The notes beneath the pieces are model-generated. The model had not been told where the DNA came from. It ran no database searches and saw only the letters and a program-made list of their open reading frames with translations. The translations under genes and the position numbers were made by a program. Below, piece by piece: positions 7,440 to 16,071 of a stretch of 41,715 nucleotides of DNA. Origin of the DNA: a virus; the IMG/VR virus record IMGVR_UViG_3300024346_000162, positions 1 through 41,715 of that record. One strand, given 5' to 3'. How positions within the stretch are numbered: position 1 is the stretch's first letter; each line of letters begins with the position of its first letter.

Positions 7440-7802
7440 TCAATGCATCTTGTCTGTCAATGACTTACTAGCCATCATAACTTCTTCGCTTGGTTCATCA
7501 TCAGTGGATTGATCTTCATCAGACTCAAAGGCCATTACCAACTTCTTATAGAAGGGGACGAGAGCTGGGTGAAGTGGTTTGATAAAGATGATATTGTTTG
7601 GATTAAAAGTAAATTCTTTTTCAATAGTCAACCTACAGTAAGGCGCAGTTGACGTCTGTTGGATCATTCCTCCGTCTGACTGTATGTACGTTGATACGAT
7701 CTTTACTGGATTGGATAAAACCGTTCCAACTCTGGTGTCAGCTAATAGTTCTGCAATCACCAGTTCATCTGTGATTAACTTAAGTACTACGTAGTCACTC
7801 AA
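7440..7802 (-). CDS. Small protein downstream of UvsW, possibly Sm-like
   Basis: About 120 residues. The N-terminal half (VVLKLITDELVIAELL, then VGTVLSNPVKIV) is a run of short beta strands resembling the Sm/Lsm fold. The C-terminal third is acidic (ESDEDQSTDDEPSEE). There is no ATG: two TTG codons lie at 7808 and 7802. The TTG at 7802 is preferred because it lies 7 bases after a GGAG ribosome site; the other would leave only one base. It overlaps the uvsW stop, so it is translationally coupled. The Sm-like assignment is inference and the function is unknown. Confidence 0.65.
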   Translation of the reverse strand: MSDYVVLKLITDELVIAELLADTRVGTVLSNPVKIVSTYIQSDGGMIQQTSTAPYCRLTIEKEFTFNPNNIIFIKPLHPALVPFYKKLVMAFESDEDQSTDDEPSEEVMMASKSLTDKMH

Positions 7803-9270
7803 TTTCAATCTCCAATATCTTAAAGTTAAACTTCTCTTCAGCGTATATCTTAACGCGTTCTGCGAGATGATTCAACGTATGGTTCTTCTTTGACTTCCAA
7901 TGTAGGTCATCCGACATATCGAATAGGTTACAGTGGGACTTACCTTCCTTTAACCGCAATCCACGACCAATAGACTGAAGGTTTCTGATCTTTGACTTAG
8001 TTGGACTAGCGAAGATCACGTTCTCAATAGATGGGATATTTACACCTGTACTGAAGACACCAAAGCTAGCTATGATAATAGCATTAGATTCTTTGTCTGT
8101 GAGCTCACGTGCTGATTCACGTGCATCAACGTCTGTACCACCATAGATGAAGAATACCTTCCTGTCCTCAGCCACCCTACTACTTATCATGTCGTAGAGG
8201 ATCTTTCCATGCTTCTCAACGTATTGGAATAACACCAAGGTGTTACCCTCGCAGCTGATCGCCAGGTTCTGTATGAACTTGTTTCGTTTCTCGTGTGTTA
8301 CGATGAAGTCCATCTCCTGTTGATAGGTATTGTGCGTGTTGGCCTTGCGCGTGATCTCGTCGTACTTGAGTAGCACACACTTGATCTTCAGGTCGGCGAC
8401 TTGGTTGGCGTTCATCAACTCGCGAGTGGTGATCACTCGATGTACTGGACCAAAGCAACCCTCGAGGACCAACTTATTACACTTCACGTTGTCGATCGTG
8501 CCTGTGGTTCCTATTCTGTAACGAACATTGACCATCTTCTCCATGATGGTGGTCAGAGACTTCGCCTTGAACTGGTGAGCCTCGTCACCAAACAAGACGT
8601 CAAACTGTGCGAACCACTGTGCTGGCTGCTTGTAGATCGACTGCCATGTGGTAACAAGAACGTCCTTAGTAAAGTCCTTAGTGAACCCCGAGTATAGTAT
8701 CTGACAATGCTTGTCGGCGCGCCAACCATTCTCAGCGGAGTAGTCCTCAAAGTCCTTGTATAGTTGAGCCACGAGTGATGTAGTGGGTACGATCACGATA
8801 CATTTACGACCTAGATCTAGGTGATGTCTCATCGCAGTGTAGATGATTAGCGACTTACCTGACGACGTAGGTGATAGCAATACAACTCGTTCATCTGTCA
8901 ATGCCTTTGCGATTGCCTGTAGTTGATACTCGCGTATTTCTATCTTTTGTCCACGGGCACAGAGGTTTAACCAGTCTGTGTACTCACGAACGGTCTCAAC
9001 TGTTACTGCAGTCAACTCCTGCTGATATGACTTGACCTCATATTGGTTCCTTACAGCAAAGTCCATGACGTACTTTACTAGTCCAACATAGAGTGTCTTC
9101 CGTTGAAGGTTATATAGACGCAGTTTACCGTCCCACACACCGCTGCGATACGCCGGCATAAACTTATAGCCATCAACCTGAAAGGTGAAGTAGTCTGACA
9201 GTTCCTGCTCAATGTCCGGATCTGAGTACACTCGAACATGTACCTCGTTTACCTTCTCAATTGTTATCAT
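7795..9270 (-). CDS. uvsW: RNA-DNA/DNA helicase UvsW
   Basis: The 491-residue protein (T4 UvsW is about 503) is a superfamily-2 helicase that unwinds R-loops and branched recombination intermediates and helps shift replication from origin to recombination mode. Motifs: SPTSSGKS (133-140), DEAH (229-232), GTTGT (254-258) and QSIGRGLR near 440. Residues 1-90 match the N-terminal UvsW domain, with VWDGKLRLYN. The frame extends to 9345 inside uvsY. ATG 9270 is chosen, right after the uvsY stop (TAATATG). Confidence 0.93.
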   Translation of the reverse strand: MITIEKVNEVHVRVYSDPDIEQELSDYFTFQVDGYKFMPAYRSGVWDGKLRLYNLQRKTLYVGLVKYVMDFAVRNQYEVKSYQQELTAVTVETVREYTDWLNLCARGQKIEIREYQLQAIAKALTDERVVLLSPTSSGKSLIIYTAMRHHLDLGRKCIVIVPTTSLVAQLYKDFEDYSAENGWRADKHCQILYSGFTKDFTKDVLVTTWQSIYKQPAQWFAQFDVLFGDEAHQFKAKSLTTIMEKMVNVRYRIGTTGTIDNVKCNKLVLEGCFGPVHRVITTRELMNANQVADLKIKCVLLKYDEITRKANTHNTYQQEMDFIVTHEKRNKFIQNLAISCEGNTLVLFQYVEKHGKILYDMISSRVAEDRKVFFIYGGTDVDARESARELTDKESNAIIIASFGVFSTGVNIPSIENVIFASPTKSKIRNLQSIGRGLRLKEGKSHCNLFDMSDDLHWKSKKNHTLNHLAERVKIYAEEKFNFKILEIEIE

Positions 9271-9271
9271 A

Positions 9272-9709
9272 TTAATGTCCGGAGATAAACTTCTTAAACT
9301 CGATCGCGTTTCGGATCTGCCAGTCACGAGCTTTGATCTGACCAAGGATAGCTTCTATGGCCTGAACCATGCAGTTGATGTATTCACGCTTGATAGACAC
9401 CCGGTTCAGGTCAATGTCACCCTCTAGGAATTCCATCATCTCGTTCTTAAGTGGTTTAATGCCCTGCCATTGTGACCAACTCAATTCTTCAAGTTCCGTC
9501 TTACCCATCTCACCTCTATAGTAGCGAAACTTCTTCTGGCGTAGAGTATCGTAGTCGACTGCCAGCGCAGCGAGCTTCATCTTGTGCTGGATGAGGTGCC
9601 GCAGGTATTTGGCGTGTAGGTTGGGTGTTCTTACTGATTCACGATCGAGATGGTTGTCGTCGAGCGCGCAATCGACGTCCCATAGGTCGTGTAAGTCATC
9701 TAATGTCAT
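9272..9709 (-). CDS. uvsY: Recombination mediator UvsY
   Basis: The 145-residue, helix-rich protein (T4 UvsY is 137) shares the start pattern MTLDDLHDLW and the ending GQIKARDWQIRNAIEFKKF with T4 UvsY. UvsY loads the UvsX recombinase onto gp32-coated single-stranded DNA. It stands first in a unit with uvsW and has its own promoter at 9736-9765, set apart from the late genes upstream. Confidence 0.85.
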   Translation of the reverse strand: MTLDDLHDLWDVDCALDDNHLDRESVRTPNLHAKYLRHLIQHKMKLAALAVDYDTLRQKKFRYYRGEMGKTELEELSWSQWQGIKPLKNEMMEFLEGDIDLNRVSIKREYINCMVQAIEAILGQIKARDWQIRNAIEFKKFISGH

Positions 9710-9735
9710 TCTGTATCCTCATCACGATTTCGTCC

Positions 9736-9765
9736 ATTATAACATGGACAAGATATATTGTACAA
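9736..9765 (-). promoter_or_regulatory. Promoter TTGTACA-N17-TATAAT for uvsY-uvsW
   Basis: On the minus strand TTGTACA (9765-9759) and TATAAT (9741-9736) are 17 bases apart. The -35 box begins immediately after the stop codon of the upstream tail gene. The ATG of uvsY is 27 bases beyond the -10 box. Confidence 0.75.
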
Positions 9766-10293
9766 TTAAATAAATTTATAGAGTGCGTACCTAAATGTAG
9801 CGTTTCCAACTAGGTACTGAACGTCAGTAGACGTAGAGGAGAACTGTAGCGATTCTATTGAAATAGGCACACAGTCCACGAATTGGATAGTCTGTACTGG
9901 TTCATTGTTGCTACCAAGAATGGTGAGCGTTGCGTCTGATAGAACCGCTGCATTATAAGGAAGGTTCAATGTTGAGTTAGTAGCAGTAGTATATTGCGAG
10001 TACGACTCTGGAAACCCAAGGCCTTTAATCCAATCAAAGATAGCTTTATAGTTTGCCATCGCTGAGTCAACGAGAAACTGAACACTAAGTTCAGCAAACA
10101 CGATCTTATCGCCAGGCACTGGATAGTCAACAAATGGTGTAGCTACATCAATGACACCAAGTGATGCCGATGGAATGGCTACACTCTGACAGAAGTACGT
10201 CATCTCTGGAATCTTCTGAATAGAGAACATGAACCCATTGGGTGACAGTGGTGTTATGTTTGCAGGGGTTGGTCCCGAGATTAGTGTAGCCAT
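9766..10293 (-). CDS. Tail-tube-like / tail completion protein (gene 3 position)
   Basis: The 175-residue protein has features of the gp19/gp54 tail-tube fold: TPFVDYPVPGDKIVFAELSV, NYKAIFDWIKGLGFPESYSQ, and a C-terminal strand set around VDCVPISIESLQF. In T4-like cyanophages the gene between 23 and uvsY is usually annotated gp3 (tail completion and sheath stabiliser), and its length (T4 gp3 is about 176) fits. The tail-protein call is good; choosing between gp3 and a second tube-like protein is not possible here. It has a late promoter 25 bases upstream and a GAGG ribosome site. Confidence 0.7.
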   Translation of the reverse strand: MATLISGPTPANITPLSPNGFMFSIQKIPEMTYFCQSVAIPSASLGVIDVATPFVDYPVPGDKIVFAELSVQFLVDSAMANYKAIFDWIKGLGFPESYSQYTTATNSTLNLPYNAAVLSDATLTILGSNNEPVQTIQFVDCVPISIESLQFSSTSTDVQYLVGNATFRYALYKFI

Positions 10294-10317
10294 ATGACCT
10301 CAAGTCTGTTCATATTG

Positions 10318-10325
10318 TATTTATA
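10318..10325 (-). promoter_or_regulatory. Late promoter TATAAATA
   Basis: A perfect T4-type late box lies on the minus strand 25 bases upstream of the gene ending at 9766. It directly abuts the U-tract of the gp23 terminator. Confidence 0.8.
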
Positions 10326-10326
10326 T

Positions 10327-10354
10327 AAAAAAAGGACCCTCGAAAGGGTCCTTT
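10327..10354 (-). terminator. Intrinsic terminator after gp23
   Basis: On the minus strand AAAGGACCCT and AGGGTCCTTT form a perfect 10-bp stem (10354-10331) closed by a UUCG tetraloop. It runs into seven U residues (10333-10327). This is the only clear intrinsic terminator in the window and caps the capsid transcript. Confidence 0.93.
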
Positions 10355-10392
10355 GAAGTATCCAGTCTACGCTGGATTTGTCAACCTTACTA

Positions 10393-11664
10393 TTACATCA
10401 AGTTTGTGACTTGAACTTTACGATAGTAGATGTTGGCGCCAGTTGTGATGGCGGTGAAAGGATTTGAGACCATGCCGTAGCGAGTCTTAAAGCCAATCTT
10501 TGGCTGGAAGGTAGCAGGATCAATGGCACGAACCTTCTCTAGAGGAACGTAAGGGCAATAGAAGAGACCAGCATCAAATGCTGAGGTACCCTTGTAGCCC
10601 ATGACGAAGAACTGAGCGGCTGCTTGGTTAGCTGCAAACGGATCGATGTAGACCTTGTACTTGCCGTTTAGAACACCAGCAAAAGTGGTGCTTGACTCGT
10701 CAACGTTTAGGTTGTTAGCAAGAGCAGGTGCATAGTCAAGAACACCAGCCATGGCCAATGCTGAAGCAACATCGCTTGAGCAGATCATGAAGTTACCACG
10801 GCCACGACGTGTAGTCTGGGCAATAGCATTGGCTTCACGTTCGATCTGGAACATTAGACCCTTGAACTTCTCAACTGACCAACGACCGTTAGCATCAACG
10901 TCTAGGTCAAAGGTGCCAGCAGTGGCGGTACCGATTTCTGCACCAACCTTAGCGGCTAGATACACAGTACGAATGACTTCACGGTTGATCTCAGCAAGAA
11001 TTTCTGTTGAGAGGATGTTGGTTAGTTCGCCTTCAGCGTCTAGACCATGAACTGCCCTCAAGTCTTGAGCTAGTTCTGTTGAGTACTCAGCACGTAGTGC
11101 ACGAGTCTTAGCAGTAACAGTAGCCTTGTCGATCTTGAATGCCATCTGGTTGAAAGTAACGCCAGCGCCAAGATCTTCAGCGTTTGCCGTGGTTAGGCCT
11201 GTGCCGAATGTCTTAGTAGCAAGGTTGCTACCATCTAGACCGGTCTGGTGGGTACCAGTGCCGCCGAAGCCAGTATCAGCTTCATTGAATAGAGCTTCTG
11301 CACCTGACTGGCTGGTGTAGAGACTCTTCAATGCGAAGATCAAACCGGTAGGCTGAGTCATTGGCTGAACGCCAGCGATGTCATAAGCGATTAGTTGAGG
11401 AGCTGCACGACGAACTAGACTGATTAGGACTGGGTCGTAACCTTGAACAGCATTGCTACCAGCACCAGCGCCGCCTAGGGCAAGACCAGCACCGCCTGAG
11501 TTGGTAGGAGCAGTTTCATAGAGTGCTTCGGCGCTCTTAGCTAGTTCACGCTCTTGATTCTCTAGGAGAACGGCTGTGACTTCGCGACGATAAGCGTCTT
11601 TGATTTCAGGACCATGTTCTAGGACAGGGGCCCACTTCTTAAGTAGTTCTTGACGGGTTTGCAT
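10393..11664 (-). CDS. 23: Major capsid protein gp23
   Basis: The 423-residue protein matches gp23 of the exo-T-even phages. It begins with a delta domain (MQTRQELLKKWAPVLEH) that should be removed during maturation. ALYE-TAP at residues 47-53 fits the gp21 protease consensus L/I-x-E, so cleavage after E50 is inferred. The mature part starts Gly/Ala-rich, followed by VRRAAPQLIAYDIAGVQPM, typical of the gp23 HK97-like fold. It follows gp22 closely, has an AAGGAAA ribosome site and is followed by a strong terminator. Confidence 0.95.
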   Translation of the reverse strand: MQTRQELLKKWAPVLEHGPEIKDAYRREVTAVLLENQERELAKSAEALYETAPTNSGGAGLALGGAGAGSNAVQGYDPVLISLVRRAAPQLIAYDIAGVQPMTQPTGLIFALKSLYTSQSGAEALFNEADTGFGGTGTHQTGLDGSNLATKTFGTGLTTANAEDLGAGVTFNQMAFKIDKATVTAKTRALRAEYSTELAQDLRAVHGLDAEGELTNILSTEILAEINREVIRTVYLAAKVGAEIGTATAGTFDLDVDANGRWSVEKFKGLMFQIEREANAIAQTTRRGRGNFMICSSDVASALAMAGVLDYAPALANNLNVDESSTTFAGVLNGKYKVYIDPFAANQAAAQFFVMGYKGTSAFDAGLFYCPYVPLEKVRAIDPATFQPKIGFKTRYGMVSNPFTAITTGANIYYRKVQVTNLM

Positions 11665-11688
11665 TTTATTTCCTTTGTGTTAATGGGA

Positions 11689-12684
11689 TTACTTCATGTT
11701 GCTCAAAGTGCGTAGGTAGTGTGCCATCTGAGGGGTATGAACCACCTCTTCAGTCAAAGCAACTGGAGCGTCTGTGACAACTGATTGCACCGTAGGTGCG
11801 GTCTGCTTCTTACCAAAATAATTCTCTTTAATAGTCTGAAGTTTTGCCTTGAATGTCTCGGCATCATCATATGCTAACTCTTCAGCTAGAGACTTAAACT
11901 TCTCCGCTTCTGTGTCGGCCATTCCTACAGCGAACTCATCGATAGAGGCTGTACGCTTCATCTCATTGAGTTGCTTCGATAGTGCAACGTTCGCTGCGAG
12001 TTGCTCGTCCAACTTGGCCGTAACGGCTTCAGTCTTTAGTTGCATCTCACCTAGGACGTCAAACTTCTCTTCTGGTACTTCAATATAGTGCTGCTCAAAC
12101 ACACCCTTCATGCTTGAAACAAAACTCTCAAGGATTTCATTCTTCATACCACTCTCAAGGGCAAGCTCATTATCTGTCATCCACTGCTCAACTACGTAGT
12201 TGAGGTATCCATCAACTTTTTCAACAAGACCCTCTTTGATTGACTCAACTTGTTCATCAAGCTGAGCGTCAAACTCTTCCGCGAGACGAGCGATTTCGCT
12301 CTTAACGCGTGTTACTACGGCTGCCTCAAAGATCGTGGCGGCCTTAGTCTTAAACTCTTCGCTGAGTTCTTCACCATTAGTTAGCGCGGCGATGTCTTCT
12401 GACATATCCACTGTATACTCTGCTTCTTCCTTCTTCAAGCGGCCACCAGCTTCGGCGCTCTTGAGCATGTCAATGCGGTCCTTATAGCCAGCAATGCCAG
12501 GCTTCATGTCTTTAGCAGCCTTCTTCTCACCTGCAGTAGTATTCTTAACGTGCTTCATCGTGGTGTCGGCTTGATGACTTTCATCAACCGTCTCTTCGGC
12601 AACAACCGCCTCTTCAGCGACTTGTTCGACTTCTAGCTTGTTTGCTTCTTCGAGAAGATCAGCGATCTTTTGTTCGATAGACAT
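11689..12684 (-). CDS. 22: Prohead scaffold core protein gp22
   Basis: The 331-residue protein is highly charged and rich in Glu, Lys and Ala, and largely coiled coil, as expected for the prohead core protein that gp21 digests to peptides. Its place between protease gp21 and capsid gp23 settles the assignment. It ends MAHYLRTLSNMK. It has an AGGAG ribosome site and a perfect late promoter about 32 bases upstream. Confidence 0.85.
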   Translation of the reverse strand: MSIEQKIADLLEEANKLEVEQVAEEAVVAEETVDESHQADTTMKHVKNTTAGEKKAAKDMKPGIAGYKDRIDMLKSAEAGGRLKKEEAEYTVDMSEDIAALTNGEELSEEFKTKAATIFEAAVVTRVKSEIARLAEEFDAQLDEQVESIKEGLVEKVDGYLNYVVEQWMTDNELALESGMKNEILESFVSSMKGVFEQHYIEVPEEKFDVLGEMQLKTEAVTAKLDEQLAANVALSKQLNEMKRTASIDEFAVGMADTEAEKFKSLAEELAYDDAETFKAKLQTIKENYFGKKQTAPTVQSVVTDAPVALTEEVVHTPQMAHYLRTLSNMK

Positions 12685-12715
12685 TATTAGTTCTCCTATT
12701 TCTAGATGATTAGTT

Positions 12716-12723
12716 TATTTATA
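12716..12723 (-). promoter_or_regulatory. Late promoter TATAAATA for gp22-gp23
   Basis: A perfect T4-type late box lies on the minus strand between gp21 and gp22. It would boost the scaffold and capsid genes. Confidence 0.8.
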
Positions 12724-12735
12724 CGATGTACGTAT

Positions 12736-13392
12736 TTACTTTAGATGTTTCAGAAAACTCTGAAATGCCATAATCGAAGCTTCGGTTAACCGCTTCTTTG
12801 GAGTAGACTCAATAAACTCCTTAGTACGATCTATCTGCTTCTGTTCAAATTTTCCATCAACAAAGATCCAGTCAACCGACTCCATAATGCCCCTTACGAA
12901 TGCATCAGGAGCGGATGGATCCGCAACAATGTCTGCCGCTGTCGAGAGCATGAAATCGTCTTGAACGACTTGTACACCCTCTTTGTTCATACGAAGAGTA
13001 CCAAGAGCTCGACTAGAAACTCCTAGATTAGCACCACCCTCGAGTAGACCACGTGCAATCTTACCCATAGGTGTTTCAAGGATCTTAGCCTTACCGATCC
13101 AGTTTGTTCCCTCTTTCCTAAGTCCAGTGATCATATGTGACACGCGATCTAGGTTGATGGAGGGACTATCAGGATGGCCTAGTTCGCCATACGCACGATT
13201 CTTTTCAACATATTCCTTGACGTAGCGATTGACTTCGTTGTCCATCGTATTTTCAGGATACATGCGTCCATTCTTATTCTTGAGATTAGACTGAAGGAAC
13301 ACACCCTCGATGTAGTACTGCTTCTCCTTGGTGTCCTTAATAGCTTCGGTGATACATTTCACCGACTCTACGTACTCTTTAATGAGTTTCAT
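12736..13392 (-). CDS. 21: Prohead maturation protease gp21
   Basis: The 218-residue protein (T4 gp21 is 212) belongs to the herpes-protease-like serine proteases that cut gp22, gp23 and core proteins. The catalytic histidine lies in GELGHP (H73) and the serine in GVSSRALG (S126 or S127). NGRMYPENTM near the N-terminus is typical of the family. A GGGAG ribosome site precedes the ATG. Confidence 0.92.
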   Translation of the reverse strand: MKLIKEYVESVKCITEAIKDTKEKQYYIEGVFLQSNLKNKNGRMYPENTMDNEVNRYVKEYVEKNRAYGELGHPDSPSINLDRVSHMITGLRKEGTNWIGKAKILETPMGKIARGLLEGGANLGVSSRALGTLRMNKEGVQVVQDDFMLSTAADIVADPSAPDAFVRGIMESVDWIFVDGKFEQKQIDRTKEFIESTPKKRLTEASIMAFQSFLKHLK

Positions 13393-13395
13393 GTA

Positions 13396-13818
13396 TTAGC
13401 TCCCAACTAGCGTAGTGTTGTCGTAGACGCTGTACTCAGCGGTCTCGATCTTATTAGACCAACCACCTGGCAACTTACGAAGCACGATGTATACCTGCAT
13501 GGTGCCTACACTAGTAATGATGATGTCAGAACTATTGTTGATGTTGTCTGTAAATTCTTGATCAACGAACTGAAATGCACTCGATGCATCAGCTGATAGG
13601 TTCATGATGATTGCGCCGCCACGTGTGATGATTGCTGTTGCACCTACAGTGCCAGTCCAGAACACGCTCATGATGTTAGCACGAGGTGTACCACCTGCTG
13701 TCAACGCTTGGTTTGATGCTAGACAGTCTACAGCCATCGTAATAGTTTCATTCAGCGTAGTGCCGTACAGCTTAAAGGCTGCCTTGCCATCATTTAGTTT
13801 TAACACTGCTTTTGTCAT
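13396..13818 (-). CDS. Small beta-rich protein of the head module
   Basis: 140 residues with alternating strands and many Thr, Gly and Ile. It contains WTGTVGATAIITRGGAIIMN and ends SVYDNTTLVGS. No catalytic motif or membrane segment is seen. It sits between a gene-68-position protein and gp21, one base after the upstream stop and 3 bases before gp21. T4-like aquatic phages often carry a structural or decoration-type protein here. A virion or prohead component is likely but unproven. Confidence 0.65.
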   Translation of the reverse strand: MTKAVLKLNDGKAAFKLYGTTLNETITMAVDCLASNQALTAGGTPRANIMSVFWTGTVGATAIITRGGAIIMNLSADASSAFQFVDQEFTDNINNSSDIIITSVGTMQVYIVLRKLPGGWSNKIETAEYSVYDNTTLVGS

Positions 13819-13819
13819 C

Positions 13820-14353
13820 TTATTCCCCGAGTTTTCTAACTACGTGCATGAAGTTTTCCTTCGACACGCGCATGTACTTCACTATTGAGTATTTATCTTC
13901 AAGGAGTGTCGTTAACATTGACTGTGTTTCTTCGCTTATCGCGACAACGCTACCGTCATTAAGTGTATACTCAGTCTTATCTGCGAAGTTTGAAGACATA
14001 CGTCGACGAACCTCAGTGATTACTGGGTCTAGCGAGAACTCACGTGAATTCAGTTGATACTTATACGACTCCAGCATCGTGTCAGTTATCTTTACATCGT
14101 GTGTAGAAGATATAATAGAGACTAACTTCTCGTCAGACACTGTGTAATGAGCAAGAAGCTGATTAGATGAAATGCTCATCTCAGCTTGACTGCGAGCTTC
14201 GTTTAAGTCGGCGTATGTTCCAATCAGTTTATCGTCGATCGTCACGTCGAGTGTGTCGAACACCCGTACATAAGACCCCCGATAGATGAAGCTATCAAGT
14301 AGGCCTGCGCTTTCTCGTAGGTTCTTTCTAAACTGACTAAAGAATAGACCCAT
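13820..14353 (-). CDS. Head-assembly protein at gene 68 position
   Basis: 177 residues, starting MGLFFSQFRKNLRESAGLL, mixed helical and charged. In T4 the genes between 20 and 21 are 67 and 68, both prohead core components. This one follows gp67 and is of similar size (T4 gp68 is 141). I cannot show sequence similarity to gp68 by eye. EVRRRMSSNFADKTEYTLND and the C-terminal VRKLGE show no enzyme motif. Confidence 0.6.
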   Translation of the reverse strand: MGLFFSQFRKNLRESAGLLDSFIYRGSYVRVFDTLDVTIDDKLIGTYADLNEARSQAEMSISSNQLLAHYTVSDEKLVSIISSTHDVKITDTMLESYKYQLNSREFSLDPVITEVRRRMSSNFADKTEYTLNDGSVVAISEETQSMLTTLLEDKYSIVKYMRVSKENFMHVVRKLGE

Positions 14354-14356
14354 AGC

Positions 14357-14524
14357 TTACTCTGCGGCCTCTTCTTCAGGCTTATTAAACATTGTCTGCG
14401 CTACTTGAACTCGATAGTCGTCCATCGCGCCTGACATCTTCTCAGAGATGGCGGCGTTAAAGCTGTCTTCAATCGCTAGAGAGTCTCCAGCAATCAGTGC
14501 GTCTACTAAGTCTCGTGTGCTCAT
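14357..14524 (-). CDS. 67: Prohead core protein gp67
   Basis: A 55-residue frame starts MSTRDLVDALIAGDSLAIED, continues DDYRVQVAQTMF and ends in an acidic EEEAAE tail. This pattern (short N-terminal helix, R-V-x-V-A-Q-x-M-F, acidic end) fits the small prohead core protein gp67 (T4 has 80 residues). Its ATG overlaps the portal stop by 4 bases (ATGA), the same gene order as T4 (20-67-68-21). Confidence 0.8.
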   Translation of the reverse strand: MSTRDLVDALIAGDSLAIEDSFNAAISEKMSGAMDDYRVQVAQTMFNKPEEEAAE

Positions 14525-16047
14525 TTTGTTCCCTGTGTAGTATCTGGCGGGGCGTCTGCATCAATACCCTGCATCACTTGTTGGTGAGCCATGATGGCTT
14601 CACGATTGTTTTCCATCTCTCCGTCTATCTCTTTGATGTCCTCGTCAGTCTGCTTGAGGATGTTCTTACGTACCCACTCGATGGAGTAGTACTTACCGAC
14701 AAAGGGATCGAGTGTCTGAAGGATGTTCATGCGACCCTGGATGATCTCATTATCTTTGAGTTCGGCGAAGTTGTTGTCCTTCATATAGTCAAGACGGATT
14801 CCACTTCGAATCTCATCCCACTCATCAGGATTAATGATGCCCTTCAGCACCAGCTGCATACGCATGGCATCTAGGAACAAGTTGGAGAACTTCTTACGAA
14901 TGCGCTGAACAAACTTATTGAACTTTATCTCATCACGGGTGATCTCTGAAGACCTACCAATATTGAAGCCACCGTCACCTTTAAGGCGACTCATAGGCAC
15001 GTTAAGCGCTTGAAACAACTTGTTTTGAAAAAATTGAATGTCTTCGATTTGACCTAGTGTTTGTCCACCCGGTAGAGTTGTAATCTCTGTGCCCTTGCCA
15101 CCTTCGCGTCGTGGCATCCAGAAGTCTTCCATCAAGGACATGTGTTTACGATCATCACGAACCTCGCCGGTAGTGGCGTCATACACCACCTTGTTCCGGA
15201 ATTTGTTCATCATGTCGTTTACATACTGCTCAGCTTTAAGCTTAGGCAGATTACCAACGTCAATGTAGAAGATCCTGCGTTCAGGAGCACGTGAGATGCG
15301 ATAGATGACTAGTGAGTCCTCCATCATCTTAAGCTGATTGACGATCTTAATCGCCTTGTGTAGGTACGACATCATCAAGCCGGAGTTCGCGTCGGCCAGA
15401 CCCGAAGGGGTGTAGATCACCGAGTCTAGAGGAAGCCTGACACCTTGAACCGTGGTCTCGGTGATACCCTTGTCATTGTAGAGGTAGTACTCATCAATGC
15501 TCTCAATAATCTCAACACCTTTGGCGTTCTTGGTCTTCTTGATGTTCTTGATCTTACGAATCTTACGAGGATCGATTGGACGTAGTTCAACGATGCCATT
15601 CTTTGGATTCTTCTCGTCAACCAGTACTTGATAGTAAATGCGACCATCAACGTACCATGTACGGAACATCTCGTGGCCACGTTGATCAAACTTCAATAGG
15701 TTTAATACGTTCTCAAACTCATCGGTGATCTTTTTCTTGATACCAGCGGAGACCTTGAGGTCATCCATGTTCAAGGTGATGGTCTTTTCATCTTCTTCTG
15801 TAACGATAGCTTCATTACAGATGTCATCAATCGCTGCGTCACAGTCGCAGTAGAGCGCGATCTCCCGATACCTACGGATCAGATCGTTCTCGTTCTTTAT
15901 GTGGGCCTCAAGTTCTAGAACCTGAGCGTAGTATCCCGCTGTAGCGGAGGAAACAACAGTCGAGCCGTCATCACTGATCGGCGCGACTACTGAAACCGGG
16001 GGTAATTCCTTCTTATTAGATAGGAACTCTATCCCGAATATCTTCAT
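14521..16047 (-). CDS. 20: Portal vertex protein gp20
   Basis: The 508-residue protein (T4 gp20 is 524) is the dodecameric portal at the DNA-packaging vertex. Segments typical of T4-type portals are visible, such as RPIDPRKIRKIKNI, MMEDSLVIYRISRAPERRIF, LPGGQTLGQIEDIQFFQNKL and LNVPMSRLKGDGGFNIGRSS. The order sheath, tube, portal, core proteins and protease matches T4. A GAGA ribosome site precedes the ATG. Confidence 0.95.
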   Translation of the reverse strand: MKIFGIEFLSNKKELPPVSVVAPISDDGSTVVSSATAGYYAQVLELEAHIKNENDLIRRYREIALYCDCDAAIDDICNEAIVTEEDEKTITLNMDDLKVSAGIKKKITDEFENVLNLLKFDQRGHEMFRTWYVDGRIYYQVLVDEKNPKNGIVELRPIDPRKIRKIKNIKKTKNAKGVEIIESIDEYYLYNDKGITETTVQGVRLPLDSVIYTPSGLADANSGLMMSYLHKAIKIVNQLKMMEDSLVIYRISRAPERRIFYIDVGNLPKLKAEQYVNDMMNKFRNKVVYDATTGEVRDDRKHMSLMEDFWMPRREGGKGTEITTLPGGQTLGQIEDIQFFQNKLFQALNVPMSRLKGDGGFNIGRSSEITRDEIKFNKFVQRIRKKFSNLFLDAMRMQLVLKGIINPDEWDEIRSGIRLDYMKDNNFAELKDNEIIQGRMNILQTLDPFVGKYYSIEWVRKNILKQTDEDIKEIDGEMENNREAIMAHQQVMQGIDADAPPDTTQGTK

Positions 16048-16071
16048 AATATATCTCTCGTTCCTATGGTA

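Noticed and set aside
7254-7463. A 69-codon plus-strand frame across the divergent promoter region
   Set aside because: Its start lies upstream of the plus-strand promoter, inside gp55, and it has no ribosome site. Its end merely runs into the opposite-strand gene.
13885-13900. GATAAATA late-box match inside the gene-68-position gene
   Set aside because: It lies within coding sequence and is only a one-mismatch match. An upstream role for the 140-residue gene cannot be excluded but is not supported.
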